A DNA stretch of 64,000 bases. Origin: Orbaceae bacterium ESL0727. GTDB taxonomy: Bacteria; Pseudomonadota; Gammaproteobacteria; Enterobacterales; Orbaceae. Within the stretch, counting starts at the first letter, position 1, and each line of letters opens with the position of its first letter. Position numbers and translations under genes: made by a program. Shown piece after piece: positions 11,533-20,721 of this stretch. The DNA is taken from assembly GCA_029433345.1 (NCBI GenBank), contig JAQTHY010000001.1, forward strand, positions 1,054,001 through 1,118,000. Reading direction: 5' to 3'. A model generated the notes under the pieces. That model saw nothing but the letters and a program-made list of their open reading frames with translations. It was not told the DNA's origin and made no database searches.

Positions 11533-11626
11533 TGGCTTTTGTTTTATGAAAATTGTTTTATGAAAAATAGCGTTTTTATAAAAAAGAGTTTTTTATGATC
11601 AATAAGTCTGATAAGCAAAAATCGTT

Positions 11627-12463
11627 ATGAAAAAAATTCGCCAAGCAGCACATAGAAAAAAGAAGGAGAAACAAAAAAGGAAGTTGTTTCTTTTTCGTAA
11701 TGCTGAACAGGCGTTTGGATTTATCTTTTTTATATTGGTTATTTATGCAAGCGTTTGGGTTGTACAAAGTGTAAAAGCGTGGATGGATGATCCAGAACGG
11801 GTTGTATTGTCACAATTAACCCTGAGTGGCGAACATGTTTTTACGACAGAAGACGATATTCGTAAAGCTATCTTAGGATTAGGATTACCCAATACATATA
11901 TCGCGCAAGATGTGGATAATATTCAACAAGAAGTATTACGATTGCCTTGGGTAAAACAGGCGAGTATTCGTAAGCAATGGCCTGATAGATTACTGGTTCA
12001 TGTCGTTGAATATGTGCCTGCATTTTATTGGAATGACCTGTTTTTATTAGATAAAGATGGTGAAATGTTTAGTGTGCCGCTCGATCGTATTATCAATTTA
12101 CAATTGCCACAATTATACGGTCCAGAAGGCAAACAAAAAATGGTTTTAGATGAGTATCGTAAATTGGATAATCTTTCTAAACAATTAGCGACGAGTCAGT
12201 TGATGCTCCACATTAAGGCGGCGATTGCCGATGAACGGAGCGCTTGGCAACTTTTTGTTAAGCAGTGTGTGGCTAATTTTTGTATTGATAATCAAGATAT
12301 TAAGTTAGTGCTTGGTAGCGAAGATATCGAACAGCGATATCAAAGGTTTATTAAATTATTCCCAGAAATCCAGGCGAGAATATCCGATAGTGAGAGAATA
12401 GTTGTGGCTGATTTACGTTACGAAAATGGTATTTCAGTACAAAGAGAAAAAATAGTGCAATGA
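11627..12463 (+). CDS. ftsQ: Cell division protein FtsQ
   Basis: Bitopic inner-membrane division protein that links early and late divisome components through FtsB and FtsL. The N-terminus is very Lys/Arg-rich (residues 1-22), followed by one membrane segment at about 30-50 and a periplasmic POTRA region starting near residue 58 (VVLSQLTLSGEHVF). WVKQASIRKQWPDRLLVHVVEY is the well-conserved end of the POTRA and start of the beta domain. The length of 278 residues matches E. coli (276). A 94-base gap precedes it; a 156-base gap follows, whereas in E. coli ftsQ and ftsA overlap. Confidence 0.93.
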   Translation: MKKIRQAAHRKKKEKQKRKLFLFRNAEQAFGFIFFILVIYASVWVVQSVKAWMDDPERVVLSQLTLSGEHVFTTEDDIRKAILGLGLPNTYIAQDVDNIQQEVLRLPWVKQASIRKQWPDRLLVHVVEYVPAFYWNDLFLLDKDGEMFSVPLDRIINLQLPQLYGPEGKQKMVLDEYRKLDNLSKQLATSQLMLHIKAAIADERSAWQLFVKQCVANFCIDNQDIKLVLGSEDIEQRYQRFIKLFPEIQARISDSERIVVADLRYENGISVQREKIVQ

Positions 12464-12619
12464 GGAATATATCTGTTACCTTTATAGGTGATTGATAAAG
12501 TATATCTGACATAGGAGTAAATCCTGTAAAACTTTCTCTTTTACACTCTGGCGACAACCGTTGACGGAATAAATGATCATCTTTGATGGTAATAGAGTAT
12601 AAATGAAGGCTGAAGACGT

Positions 12620-13873
12620 ATGAAAGCAACAGAAAAGAATTTAGTCGTTGGATTGGAAGTAGGTACATCTAAAGTACTGGTGCTGGTCGGCGAAGTGCTT
12701 CCTGATGGTATTGTCAATATTATTGGGGTTGGGCATTGTCCATCTAAAGGTGTTGATAAAGGTGGCGTGAACGATCTTGAATCTGTAGTGAAATCTATCC
12801 AACGTGCTGTTGATCAGGCTGAGTTGATGGCTGATTGCCAAATCTCTTCTGTCTATTTGAGTTTATCAGGTAAACATATTAGTTGCCAAAATGAAATTGG
12901 CATGGTGCCGATTGCTGAAGACGAAGTGACGGCCGAAGATGTGGATAGTGTTGTGCATACGGCAAAATCAGTACGAATTATGGATGAGCATCGGATTTTA
13001 CACGTTATAGCACAAGAATATTCGATAGATATGCAAGAAGGGATAAAAAATCCAGTCGGACTATCGGGCGTTCGTATGAAGGCTAAAGTACATCTCATTA
13101 CTTGCCACAATGATATGGCCAAAAATATTGTTAAAGCAGTGGAGCGTTGTGGGCTTAAAGTTGATCAACTTATTTTCTCGGGTTTGGCATCGAGCTATGC
13201 TGTTTTAACGGAAGATGAAAAAGAGTTAGGTGTTTGTGTGATCGATATGGGGGGCGGAACGATGGATATTTCCGTCTATACCGGCGGTGCACTCAGGCAT
13301 TCTGCTGTCATTCCTTACGCAGGTAATGTTGTCACCAGTGATATTGCGTATGCGTTTGGCGCGCCTCCCACAGATGCTGAAAACATTAAAATTCGTTATG
13401 GTTGTGCGGTTGGATCATTAATAGGTAAAGATGAAATCATCAATGTGCCAAGTGTGGGTGGACGACCATCAAGATCATTACAAAGGCAAACACTTGCTGA
13501 TGTGATTGAGCCTCGTTATTCAGAGCTTTTATCATTAGTGCAAAAAGAGTTATTAGCATTACAAGAAGATTTAAAAAAACAGAATGTCAAATACCAACTG
13601 GCCGCTGGCATTGTTTTAACCGGCGGAGCTGCGCAAATTAAAGGCATCGTGGAATGTGCCGAAAAAGTCTTTCAAAATCAAGTGCGTATTGGCCAGCCTT
13701 TGAATATCTCTGGATTAACAGATTATGTACAAAAGCCTTATTGTTCAACAGCGGTTGGCTTATTGCATTATGGAAAACAGAGTCTATTAAACGATGATGC
13801 AAAAGATAAAGATAAGTCACCGTTTAAGGGATTAGCAAAACGATTAACTGGATGGTTTAAGAAAGAGTTTTAA
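12620..13873 (+). CDS. ftsA: Cell division protein FtsA
   Basis: Actin-like ATPase that tethers FtsZ filaments to the inner membrane and recruits later division proteins. Actin-fold motifs are visible: phosphate-1 loop VGLEVGTSKV near the N-terminus, VIDMGGGTMDISVY (phosphate 2), and VLTGGAAQIKG (adenosine loop). The C-terminal GLAKRLTGWFKKEF is an amphipathic helix of the kind that targets FtsA to the membrane. Length 417 residues versus 420 in E. coli. The 156 bases upstream are large enough for an internal promoter, but I could not assign one. ftsZ follows after 94 bases. Confidence 0.96.
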   Translation: MKATEKNLVVGLEVGTSKVLVLVGEVLPDGIVNIIGVGHCPSKGVDKGGVNDLESVVKSIQRAVDQAELMADCQISSVYLSLSGKHISCQNEIGMVPIAEDEVTAEDVDSVVHTAKSVRIMDEHRILHVIAQEYSIDMQEGIKNPVGLSGVRMKAKVHLITCHNDMAKNIVKAVERCGLKVDQLIFSGLASSYAVLTEDEKELGVCVIDMGGGTMDISVYTGGALRHSAVIPYAGNVVTSDIAYAFGAPPTDAENIKIRYGCAVGSLIGKDEIINVPSVGGRPSRSLQRQTLADVIEPRYSELLSLVQKELLALQEDLKKQNVKYQLAAGIVLTGGAAQIKGIVECAEKVFQNQVRIGQPLNISGLTDYVQKPYCSTAVGLLHYGKQSLLNDDAKDKDKSPFKGLAKRLTGWFKKEF

Positions 13874-13967
13874 CTAATATATTCTTGTAATATATAACAA
13901 GAACTTCATAGACATTGTAGAGGGTTATCTGTACAATGTGAGCAGATTGTAAAGTTGGAGATAAATT

Positions 13968-15122
13968 ATGGTTGAGCCTATGTTTGAGCCTATGTTTGAA
14001 CCTATGGCTGCAGATGATGAAGCCGCAGCGGTCATTAAAGTTATTGGTATTGGCGGCGGCGGTGGAAATGCAGTTGAACACATGATTGCTGAACACATTG
14101 AAGGTGTTGAGTTTTTTGCAGCTAATACTGATGCGCAAGCATTAAAAAGAATCAAAGTAGGGCAGATTATTCAGATCGGCACAAATGTCACTAAAGGACT
14201 TGGTGCTGGCGCGAATCCTGAAGTAGGCAGAAATTCTGCCGAAGAAGATCGTGAATTAATTCGTAATGCGATTGAAGGTGCTGACATGGTATTCATCGCT
14301 GCTGGAATGGGCGGTGGTACAGGAACCGGTGCCGCACCTGTTGTTGCTGAAATTGCGAAAGAACTGGGTATTTTGACTGTTGCTGTCGTGACTAAACCGT
14401 TTGGTTTTGAAGGCAAAAAACGCATGGCTTTCGCAGAACAAGGTATTGCAGAATTAGCAAAACATGTTGACTCACTGATTACCATCCCTAATGATAAACT
14501 CTTAAAAGTACTGGGGCGTGGTGTAACCTTATTAGATGCATTTGCTGCAGCTAATGGCGTTTTAAAAGGTGCTGTCCAAGGTATTGCTGAATTAATTACC
14601 AAACCAGGCCTTATCAACGTCGACTTTGCCGACGTCAGAACCGTTATGTCAGAAATGGGATATGCGATGATGGGATCAGGTAAAGCGAGTGGTGATAATC
14701 GAGCCGAGGAAGCTGCCGAAATGGCCATTTCTAGCCCACTCCTTGAAGATATCGATTTGACTGGTGCGCGTGGTGTATTAGTTAATGTCACTGCTGGTTT
14801 AGATTTAGGCTTAGAAGAGTTCGAAAAAGTGGGTAGCACGGTTAAAGTGTTTGCTTCTGATAATGCAACTGTTGTTGTGGGAACAACTTTCGATCCTGAT
14901 ATGTCTGATGAAATTCGCGTAACGGTTGTTGCGACAGGTATTGGTATGGAAAAACGTCCTGAAGCAAAAATTGTTCAAACAGCGCAAGCTCCACTATTCC
15001 ATCAACCTGCAAGATCTAATCAACCTGATGTGAAAGTAGCACAAGCTGTTAATGATCAAAATCCAATGGATCAAAATAAGATTTTTGATATTCCTGCTTT
15101 CATTCGTAAGCAGATGGATTAG
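13968..15122 (+). CDS. ftsZ: Cell division GTPase FtsZ
   Basis: Tubulin-like GTPase forming the Z-ring. The G-box [12 protein letters not shown], the NTDAQAL loop and the T7 loop region [11 protein letters not shown] are intact. The C-terminal peptide [12 protein letters not shown] is the conserved site for FtsA/ZipA binding. Length is 384 residues, the same class as E. coli (383). GGAG at about 13957 is well spaced for the ATG at 13968. The N-terminus is odd: residues 2-13 are three copies of a four-residue unit ([12 protein letters not shown]) where E. coli has MFEPM once, encoded by a 12-base tandem repeat (listed separately). Alternative starts at 13980 or 13992 would remove copies. Confidence 0.97.
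   Translation: MVEPMFEPMFEPMAADDEAAAVIKVIGIGGGGGNAVEHMIAEHIEGVEFFAANTDAQALKRIKVGQIIQIGTNVTKGLGAGANPEVGRNSAEEDRELIRNAIEGADMVFIAAGMGGGTGTGAAPVVAEIAKELGILTVAVVTKPFGFEGKKRMAFAEQGIAELAKHVDSLITIPNDKLLKVLGRGVTLLDAFAAANGVLKGAVQGIAELITKPGLINVDFADVRTVMSEMGYAMMGSGKASGDNRAEEAAEMAISSPLLEDIDLTGARGVLVNVTAGLDLGLEEFEKVGSTVKVFASDNATVVVGTTFDPDMSDEIRVTVVATGIGMEKRPEAKIVQTAQAPLFHQPARSNQPDVKVAQAVNDQNPMDQNKIFDIPAFIRKQMD
13971..14006 (+). repeat. 12-bp tandem repeat (x3) in the ftsZ start region
   Basis: Three contiguous 12-base units, GTTGAGCCTATG, TTTGAGCCTATG and TTTGAACCTATG, immediately after the ftsZ initiation codon. They keep the reading frame and encode repeated (V/F)EPM. Each unit ends in ATG, so each is also a potential start. 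Copy-number change would alter the FtsZ N-terminus without a frameshift. Confidence 0.85.
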
Positions 15123-15184
15123 GATGAACTTATTACGCTTTTTGTTGTCTAAATCAATAGTACAGTAAACAATGTAGGTGCAAA

Positions 15185-16099
15185 GTGAAACAAAGAACAT
15201 TAAAAAAGACAATCCAGACAACAGGTGTTGGCTTGCACACTGGCAAGAAGGTTACTTTGACATTGAGGCCTGCACCTGAAAATACAGGTGTGATTTATCG
15301 CCGTACAGATTTGACACCACATGTTGATTTTCCTGTGGATGCGAAATCGGTTCGTGATACTATGCTATGTACTTGTTTAGTCAATGAAGATAATATTCGT
15401 CTCTCAACAGTAGAACATATCAATTCTGCATTGGCAGGACTGGGTATTGATAATATTATTATTGAAGTTAATGCTCCAGAAATTCCAATCATGGATGGTA
15501 GTGCGAGTCCTTTTGTTTATCTACTCCTTGATGCTGGTATAGTTGAACAACAAGCATTAAAGAAATTCTTACGCGTGAAAGAAAAGGTAAGAGTTGAAAA
15601 TGGTGATAAATGGGCGGAAATCAGACCTTATAGTGGTTTTAGGTTAGATTTTACGATTGATTTTCATCATCCAGCAATTGATAGTAGTTCTCAACGTTAT
15701 CAATTTGATTTTTCAACAGAAGGATTTATACGCCAAATTAGTCGAGCTAGAACATTTGGCTTTATGCGTGATATTGAAGCTCTGCAATCGAAAGGATTAT
15801 GTTTGGGGGGAAGTTTAGATTGCGCGATTGTTGTTGATGATTATAAAGTCTTAAATGAAGAAGGCTTGCGCTTCGAAGATGAATTTGTCCGCCATAAAAT
15901 GTTAGATACAATTGGTGATCTCTACATGTGTGGGCACAATATGATCGGTGAAGTAGTATGTTACAAGTCTGGTCATGCATTAAATAATCAATTATTACAA
16001 GCATTGTTAGCAAAACAAGATGCATACGAATACGTTACCTTTACGGATGAACAAACAGTTCCTGTTGCATTAGGTACCAAAGCATTGGTGTTTGCTTAA
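15185..16099 (+). CDS. lpxC: UDP-3-O-acyl-N-acetylglucosamine deacetylase LpxC
   Basis: Zinc amidase catalysing the committed step of lipid A synthesis. The start is GTG at 15185, giving [20 protein letters not shown], which aligns directly with E. coli LpxC. The zinc-binding [10 protein letters not shown] segment and the STVEH motif (first His ligand) are present. The 304-residue length matches E. coli (305), and the cluster position after ftsZ is the classical one. Unlike E. coli, secM/secA do not follow: a strong terminator and then yfbR do. Confidence 0.97.
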   Translation: MKQRTLKKTIQTTGVGLHTGKKVTLTLRPAPENTGVIYRRTDLTPHVDFPVDAKSVRDTMLCTCLVNEDNIRLSTVEHINSALAGLGIDNIIIEVNAPEIPIMDGSASPFVYLLLDAGIVEQQALKKFLRVKEKVRVENGDKWAEIRPYSGFRLDFTIDFHHPAIDSSSQRYQFDFSTEGFIRQISRARTFGFMRDIEALQSKGLCLGGSLDCAIVVDDYKVLNEEGLRFEDEFVRHKMLDTIGDLYMCGHNMIGEVVCYKSGHALNNQLLQALLAKQDAYEYVTFTDEQTVPVALGTKALVFA

Positions 16100-16130
16100 T
16101 TAGTTTATTTGATTAATTAATCATTGATTG

Positions 16131-16165
16131 AAACGCTTTCATCTTATAATGAAAGCGTTTTTTTA
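16131..16165 (+). terminator. Rho-independent terminator after lpxC
   Basis: Perfect 10-bp stem AAACGCTTTC / GAAAGCGTTT with a 10-base loop, followed directly by a T-rich run. It closes the dcw-lpxC transcription unit. Confidence 0.9.
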
Positions 16166-16242
16166 TTTGCAATACAATTAGTTAGAAAGCATATTAGTTA
16201 GAAATACTATCAGTTAGAAAAAGCTAAAAGAGATAAATAGTT

Positions 16243-16833
16243 ATGCAACAAAGCCATTTTTTTGCTCACTTGTCCCGCTTAAAATTAATTAGTCGTTGGC
16301 CTTTAATGCGCAATATCAGAACTGAAAATGTATCTGAGCATAGCTTGCAAGTTGCATTTGTTGCTCATGCACTTGCGATTATTAAAAATAAATACTTTGG
16401 TGGACAGGTTAATCCAGAACATATTGCCTTATTGGCGATGTATCACGATACCTCAGAAGTATTGACGGGCGATATGCCAACGCCAACAAAATACTATAAT
16501 CCACAAATTACTACTGAATATAAAAAAATTGAAAAAATTGCACAACATAAATTAATTGAGATGTTACCTCCAGATCTACAAGATGATTTTCGACCATTGA
16601 TTGATGATGATTATTATAGTGAAGCAGAAAAAAGTATTGTAAAACAAGCAGATGTGCTTTGTGCTTATCTTAAAACAATTGAAGAAATTAGCGCAGGGAA
16701 TAATGAATTTAAGTTGGCGGAGCAACGGTTGAAAAAGACATTATCAGAACGTGATAGTCCCGAAATGGATTACTTTTTAGAGGTTTTTGTGCCCAGTTTT
16801 AATTTATCATTAGATGAAATTACATTGGAATAA
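16243..16833 (+). CDS. yfbR: 5'-deoxynucleotidase YfbR (HD domain)
   Basis: HD-domain phosphohydrolase that dephosphorylates deoxyribonucleoside 5'-monophosphates, part of nucleotide salvage. The N-terminal [20 protein letters not shown] and the metal-binding motifs SEHSLQVA and [16 protein letters not shown] (the HD pair) are nearly identical to E. coli YfbR. The length of 196 residues matches (199). Free-standing, bounded by terminators on both sides. Its location next to lpxC differs from E. coli. Confidence 0.94.
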   Translation: MQQSHFFAHLSRLKLISRWPLMRNIRTENVSEHSLQVAFVAHALAIIKNKYFGGQVNPEHIALLAMYHDTSEVLTGDMPTPTKYYNPQITTEYKKIEKIAQHKLIEMLPPDLQDDFRPLIDDDYYSEAEKSIVKQADVLCAYLKTIEEISAGNNEFKLAEQRLKKTLSERDSPEMDYFLEVFVPSFNLSLDEITLE

Positions 16834-16900
16834 TCAATATGTTAGTGTCGTGATCAGTCACATTGACTATTCACTATCTAGAAAATTTATTCACAAAAGG

Positions 16901-16929
16901 AAATCTAGGGCATGTCCTAGATTTTTTTT
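16901..16929 (+). terminator. Rho-independent terminator after yfbR
   Basis: Stem AAATCTAGG / CCTAGATTT with a six-base loop, running into seven further T residues on the + strand. It lies just before the 3' end of the convergent MFS gene. Confidence 0.88.
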
Positions 16930-18235
16930 AGTTATTTCTATATGGTCTGATCGCAAATACGCAACTTGATGAAACCAATAATGGCAAAGCCAAAATAAGG
17001 AAATAATAGCCACGTGGTAGTTCTACGGCAATTAGCAAACCAGCTATATAAGGTCCTAAGGTTGCGCCAAAGCGAGCTAATCCTAAAACGATTCCAGTGC
17101 CAGTTGCGCGAACTTCTGGTGGAAAGACTGCTGGTGCTGTGGCGTATAAACCTGCCATAGCGCCTAGTACAGTAAAACCAATCAAGCCAATAATCACAAA
17201 AAGGATTGGTAAAATATTGCTACTAAAGCCAAATGCTACAACGGCTATAAATCCAATCAGAGTAAGTAATGCGGTAATTTTTTGTACTGAATATTGTCGC
17301 GAAAACCAACCTAAAGCTAATCCACCAGCAATCCCTGAGATATTCATGACAAGCGACCCCATAATACTGAGATCTTTCGAATAACCTAAATCGACAAAGA
17401 TTTTTGGCGTCCAATTCATCAAAAAATAGAGTGAACACATTAGCATAAAATTACTGATACAAAGTAGAACAGTTGCTCTAAACATGCGTGGTGTGAAGAG
17501 TAATTTCAAGCTTGTTTTTTGATTAGTTGTTACTGCACTAGGGAATTCCTGACAGAGTGGAATATGCAATTTTTTTAATACATAATTCAGCTTGGCTAAA
17601 CTTTTTCCATTCGCTTCTTTAGTGAGTAGAAAATCCAGTGATTCGGGTATATTAAACCAGGCAATCGGGAGCATTAAGAACGAAAATGCACTGCCAAAAA
17701 AGAAGACATATTGCCATCCTAAATATTTGATCAAGTAAATCGAAATGACGCCACCCACTACGGTTCCTACTGTATAACCTACAGCCATAATACTAATGGC
17801 AAGAGCACGGTAACGATTTGATGAATATTCTGCAACTACTGTATTAATGCCCGGTAAAATTGCTCCCATACCAATACCGGTAAAAATACGAGTGATGATA
17901 AGTTCAATATGGTTAGAAGATAAACCCGATAGGAACATGCCAACTGTTAAAATTGTTAAACAGCTTAGAATAATAAAGCGGCGTCCCAATTTGTCGGCCA
18001 ATGGCGCAATGAAAAGCGCACCAATGATCATTCCCGCTAAACCGGCACTGAATAGTAAACCTAACTGTTCAGGCATAATATGCCACTGTTCAGCAAGCGA
18101 TGGCGCCACAAAGGCAATAGTAAGTACGTCAAAACCGTCAATTAAGCTAATCATTACACAAATGGCGACGGCGATAATTTGGAATAATCCCATATTGTTT
18201 GTGTAAATAGTCTGTTTTATATCAATTGATCTCAT
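16928..18235 (-). CDS. MFS transporter, aromatic acid:H+ symporter (AAHS)-like
   Basis: Twelve-segment inner-membrane major facilitator, 435 residues. The DGFDV motif in the first membrane helix, the GxLaDKLGRR loop between helices 2 and 3 and the PESLDFLL segment after helix 6 are features of the AAHS family (PcaK/BenK relatives). The frame is open far upstream, but I chose ATG at 18235 (MRSIDIKQTIY) because GGGGGA lies four bases before it and the family N-terminus begins there. This start lies inside the 3' end of the upstream methyltransferase gene (14-base overlap), so the two are likely cotranslated. The MetJ-like operator upstream hints at a methionine-related substrate rather than an aromatic acid; that is inference. 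Confidence 0.85.
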   Translation of the reverse strand: MRSIDIKQTIYTNNMGLFQIIAVAICVMISLIDGFDVLTIAFVAPSLAEQWHIMPEQLGLLFSAGLAGMIIGALFIAPLADKLGRRFIILSCLTILTVGMFLSGLSSNHIELIITRIFTGIGMGAILPGINTVVAEYSSNRYRALAISIMAVGYTVGTVVGGVISIYLIKYLGWQYVFFFGSAFSFLMLPIAWFNIPESLDFLLTKEANGKSLAKLNYVLKKLHIPLCQEFPSAVTTNQKTSLKLLFTPRMFRATVLLCISNFMLMCSLYFLMNWTPKIFVDLGYSKDLSIMGSLVMNISGIAGGLALGWFSRQYSVQKITALLTLIGFIAVVAFGFSSNILPILFVIIGLIGFTVLGAMAGLYATAPAVFPPEVRATGTGIVLGLARFGATLGPYIAGLLIAVELPRGYYFLILALPLLVSSSCVFAIRPYRNN

Positions 18236-19346
18236 TTTTCCCCCAGACGCTATGAGCAATATCGACAACAAGTTTGAGTTTGGCGCGTTCATCATCAACC
18301 GTAATATTATTGCCATGTACAGTACTGCTGAAACCGCATTGTGGTGAGAGTGCAAGTTGTTCAAGTGGCGCAAATTTCGCTGCTTCGTCAATACGGCGTT
18401 TTATCACATCTTTATTTTCAAGCTGTGGGAATTTACTTGAAATCAGGCCTAAAATAGCAATTTTACCTTTTTGTAAAAAGCGTAATGGTTCAAATCCACC
18501 ACTACGTTCATCGTCATATTCAAGGAAATAACCATCGAGTTTCATTTCACTCAATAGTGCTTCTGCGACCGGGCCATAATTACCACTTGCGGCAAAGGTA
18601 CTTTTGAAATTACCACGACATAAATGGATCGATAAAACAAGATCTTTCGGCTTCAAATCAACAACTTTATTAATGAATTCAGCATATTTAAACGGTAACT
18701 GGTTAGGATCATCACCACGTTTGCGCGCCGCTTCACGCATCTTTTCGTCGCATAAATAGGCTAAATTGGTATCATCCATCTGTACATGTCGGCAACCGGC
18801 ATGATAAAGTGCGGTTAATTCTTGTGCATAGGCTTGTGCGACATCATTATAAAAATCTGGCTCAAGAATAGGATAGGCCTGTTTATCAATGCCATCGCGA
18901 CCACCACGAAAATGTAGCATAGTAGGTGATGGGATAGCGACTTTGGGAACTGACGTGGTGGCAGCTTGTGATTGTAGATAGGTAAAATCGGCGACTTGGA
19001 TATCTTGAATATGTTTGACTTTTCCGGTAACGCGAATATTGGGTGGGAGGAGTTTTTCCTTACCTTGGTCGTCTATAATGGTGCCAGGTGCGTCGGTTGT
19101 GACACCCCCTAATTGTTTTAGAAAATCTAAATGGAAGTAAGTACGACGAAATTCTCCATCGGTAACACTGCGAATGCCTATTTCTTCTTGAAATTTGACA
19201 ACTTCAGTAATCGCCTGATCTTCAATTTTACGTAATTGTGTAATATCAATTTTTTTATCGGCAAATTGTTGGCGAGCATCTAATAAATATCGAGGTCTTA
19301 GAAAACTGCCAACATGGTCGGCACGAAAGATTGGGTAGGTACTCAT
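18222..19346 (-). CDS. Cobalamin-independent methionine synthase-like protein (short, MetE C-terminal domain; YxjG/YxjH type)
   Basis: A 374-residue protein with only the catalytic barrel of MetE-type methyltransferases, half the length of full MetE. The zinc ligands are all visible: H241 and C243 in SIHLCRGN, E276 in FLEYDDE, and C337 in SPQCGF. HVQMDDTNLAYL near residue 190 and RADHVGSFLRP at the N-terminus are family signatures. Expected chemistry is methyl transfer to a thiol, probably homocysteine; the methyl donor is not settled for this short class. It is first in a two-gene operon with the MFS transporter. A tandem MetJ-box-like operator lies 34-57 bases upstream of the start, supporting a methionine role. 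Confidence 0.88.
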   Translation of the reverse strand: MSTYPIFRADHVGSFLRPRYLLDARQQFADKKIDITQLRKIEDQAITEVVKFQEEIGIRSVTDGEFRRTYFHLDFLKQLGGVTTDAPGTIIDDQGKEKLLPPNIRVTGKVKHIQDIQVADFTYLQSQAATTSVPKVAIPSPTMLHFRGGRDGIDKQAYPILEPDFYNDVAQAYAQELTALYHAGCRHVQMDDTNLAYLCDEKMREAARKRGDDPNQLPFKYAEFINKVVDLKPKDLVLSIHLCRGNFKSTFAASGNYGPVAEALLSEMKLDGYFLEYDDERSGGFEPLRFLQKGKIAILGLISSKFPQLENKDVIKRRIDEAAKFAPLEQLALSPQCGFSSTVHGNNITVDDERAKLKLVVDIAHSVWGKNEIN

Positions 19347-19379
19347 TTTTATTCCTTATTTTAATATAACTCTCAATGT

Positions 19380-19403
19380 GGATGTATGGACGTCTAAATA
19401 TCC
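19380..19403 (-). promoter_or_regulatory. Putative MetJ operator (three tandem 8-bp met boxes)
   Basis: Read on the - strand the segment is GGATATTT, AGACGTCC, ATACATCC in direct 8-base register. The MetJ met-box consensus is AGACGTCT: the central box matches 7 of 8, the following one 5 of 8 and the preceding one 4 of 8. MetJ binds two or more adjacent boxes cooperatively. The position, 34-57 bases before the MetE-like start codon, suits repression when S-adenosylmethionine is plentiful. MetJ itself is not in the window. Confidence 0.6.
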
Positions 19404-19620
19404 AGGAAGTATATAAGGAAGTTATGTTATTGGCAAATTAGATTTTTATATATTTTTATATAGATAAAAACTATAAGGTAGCAAGCATAGAAATAACAGT
19501 CGAAATGATAGTTTTAGTTAAGGTAAGGCTATAGTTATTCCTTTGCAAAAGAGAGGGAAAGCAAGTAATCAAACATCCTGCTAGCATAAACCAACAGGAT
19601 GAGCATGACATATTATTTTA

Positions 19621-20325
19621 TTAATCTTTTTTACCACGGAGTTTACGGGATAAGCGTTTAAAACTATGGGCAAATGTTTTAAAGGCCATTGCTAACAGGG
19701 GAACCTTGATTTTTATATTAAAACGATCACGTAGTTCGATCGCATCATTGGCTTTGGTTAACCAGATAAAACCTGAATTTGTGAGGTCAATAACTTTGAT
19801 CTTTCCTTCCGGTGTTAAGATAAAATTACCACCATGGATATCATTCGATACTAAATCGTAGCGATGTAATGTTTCAATACAATGCTTAATTTGTTCGCGA
19901 TAAGTGTACATATCATCATGCGTTAATGATCGTCCTTCGATAAAATTAAAAATCATATAATGACGTTTGGTCTTTTGATCATAGGCGACTAAGTAGAGCT
20001 CATAGGCGATATCACAGTTATCTTGCGACATTTTTGCCAATTTATAGATTAAATTGAAATAAAAATCGCCTGTTATTTTTGCGATCAATTGCCGTTCTAA
20101 ACGATGCTCAACACCACCGTCAATTTTGAAAATATATTTTGTATCATTCTGATTAATGCAGTAGGTAAATCTTTCTGGCTTATCACTTGGATCAAGTAGC
20201 TGACGATGTGCTTCATCCTCGATAAAATGATCAAATAGCTCAAGATAATTAACATTATCATTTTGGACATAAGCAAATTTCATGTCACCACGCTGCATAG
20301 TTATAATAGTTGCAAAATTATTCAA
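19621..20325 (-). CDS. waaY: Lipopolysaccharide core heptose(II) kinase, WaaY/RfaY family
   Basis: Small protein-kinase-fold enzyme expected to phosphorylate heptose II of the LPS inner core, raising outer-membrane negative charge. The catalytic loop SNDIHGGNF (catalytic Asp162, Asn167) and the metal-binding VIDLTNSGF (Asp180) align with E. coli WaaY (SGDPHRGNF, IIDLSG). The C-terminal tail is strongly basic (KRLSRKLRGKKD), as in WaaY. Length 234 residues versus 232. No other LPS core gene is adjacent, unlike the waa cluster of enterics. A related fold such as another sugar kinase cannot be excluded, but the tail and loop support WaaY. Confidence 0.78.
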   Translation of the reverse strand: MNNFATIITMQRGDMKFAYVQNDNVNYLELFDHFIEDEAHRQLLDPSDKPERFTYCINQNDTKYIFKIDGGVEHRLERQLIAKITGDFYFNLIYKLAKMSQDNCDIAYELYLVAYDQKTKRHYMIFNFIEGRSLTHDDMYTYREQIKHCIETLHRYDLVSNDIHGGNFILTPEGKIKVIDLTNSGFIWLTKANDAIELRDRFNIKIKVPLLAMAFKTFAHSFKRLSRKLRGKKD

Positions 20326-20721
20326 AATTTCTCGCCTCAGAACATCAAAAACAGGGTTAGTAGAGTTGGGCTATCTTAATCATTAATGTGATAAAAGTAA
20401 ACGGCCACTAAAATTTAGCGGATTAAGTTTAAATTGAGAGCTACCTCTCAGCTAATAATGGAATTATATTTTATTATTTGCAGGCATTATATTCTCACTT
20501 ACATTTCGGTTAAGAATTTTTTGTCAACGATGGTAGACAAAATCGGGAAAGCCAAGGGATTTATAGTGTAACACTCTATATTCTAACTATTTTTACCTAT
20601 TTTTAGATGAAATATGTCTATGCGCGTTACCTTTCCCGTTGAATTTGCTGTAATGCGTATAGATGTATCGGTTAATCATGCAGTTCAATGAATATTCATA
20701 TTTTATAAAAGGAATCGCTTT
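20326..20721. other. Gene-poor gap between waaY and the secreted EEP gene
   Basis: 396 bases between divergent genes. I see no tRNA, no credible ORF and no clear terminator. It must contain the promoters for the two flanking genes, but none stood out clearly enough to call. Confidence 0.5.

Noticed and set aside
14171-14839. 222-codon open frame antisense to ftsZ
   Set aside because: Runs wholly opposite a highly conserved gene; its composition (Ser/Ala/Pro/Thr-rich) is what the complement of ftsZ codons gives, and there is no ribosome binding site.
18236-18391. N-terminal extension of the MFS transporter to 18391
   Set aside because: The extra 52 residues lie inside the methyltransferase coding region in another frame, and the ATG at 18235 follows GGGGGA.
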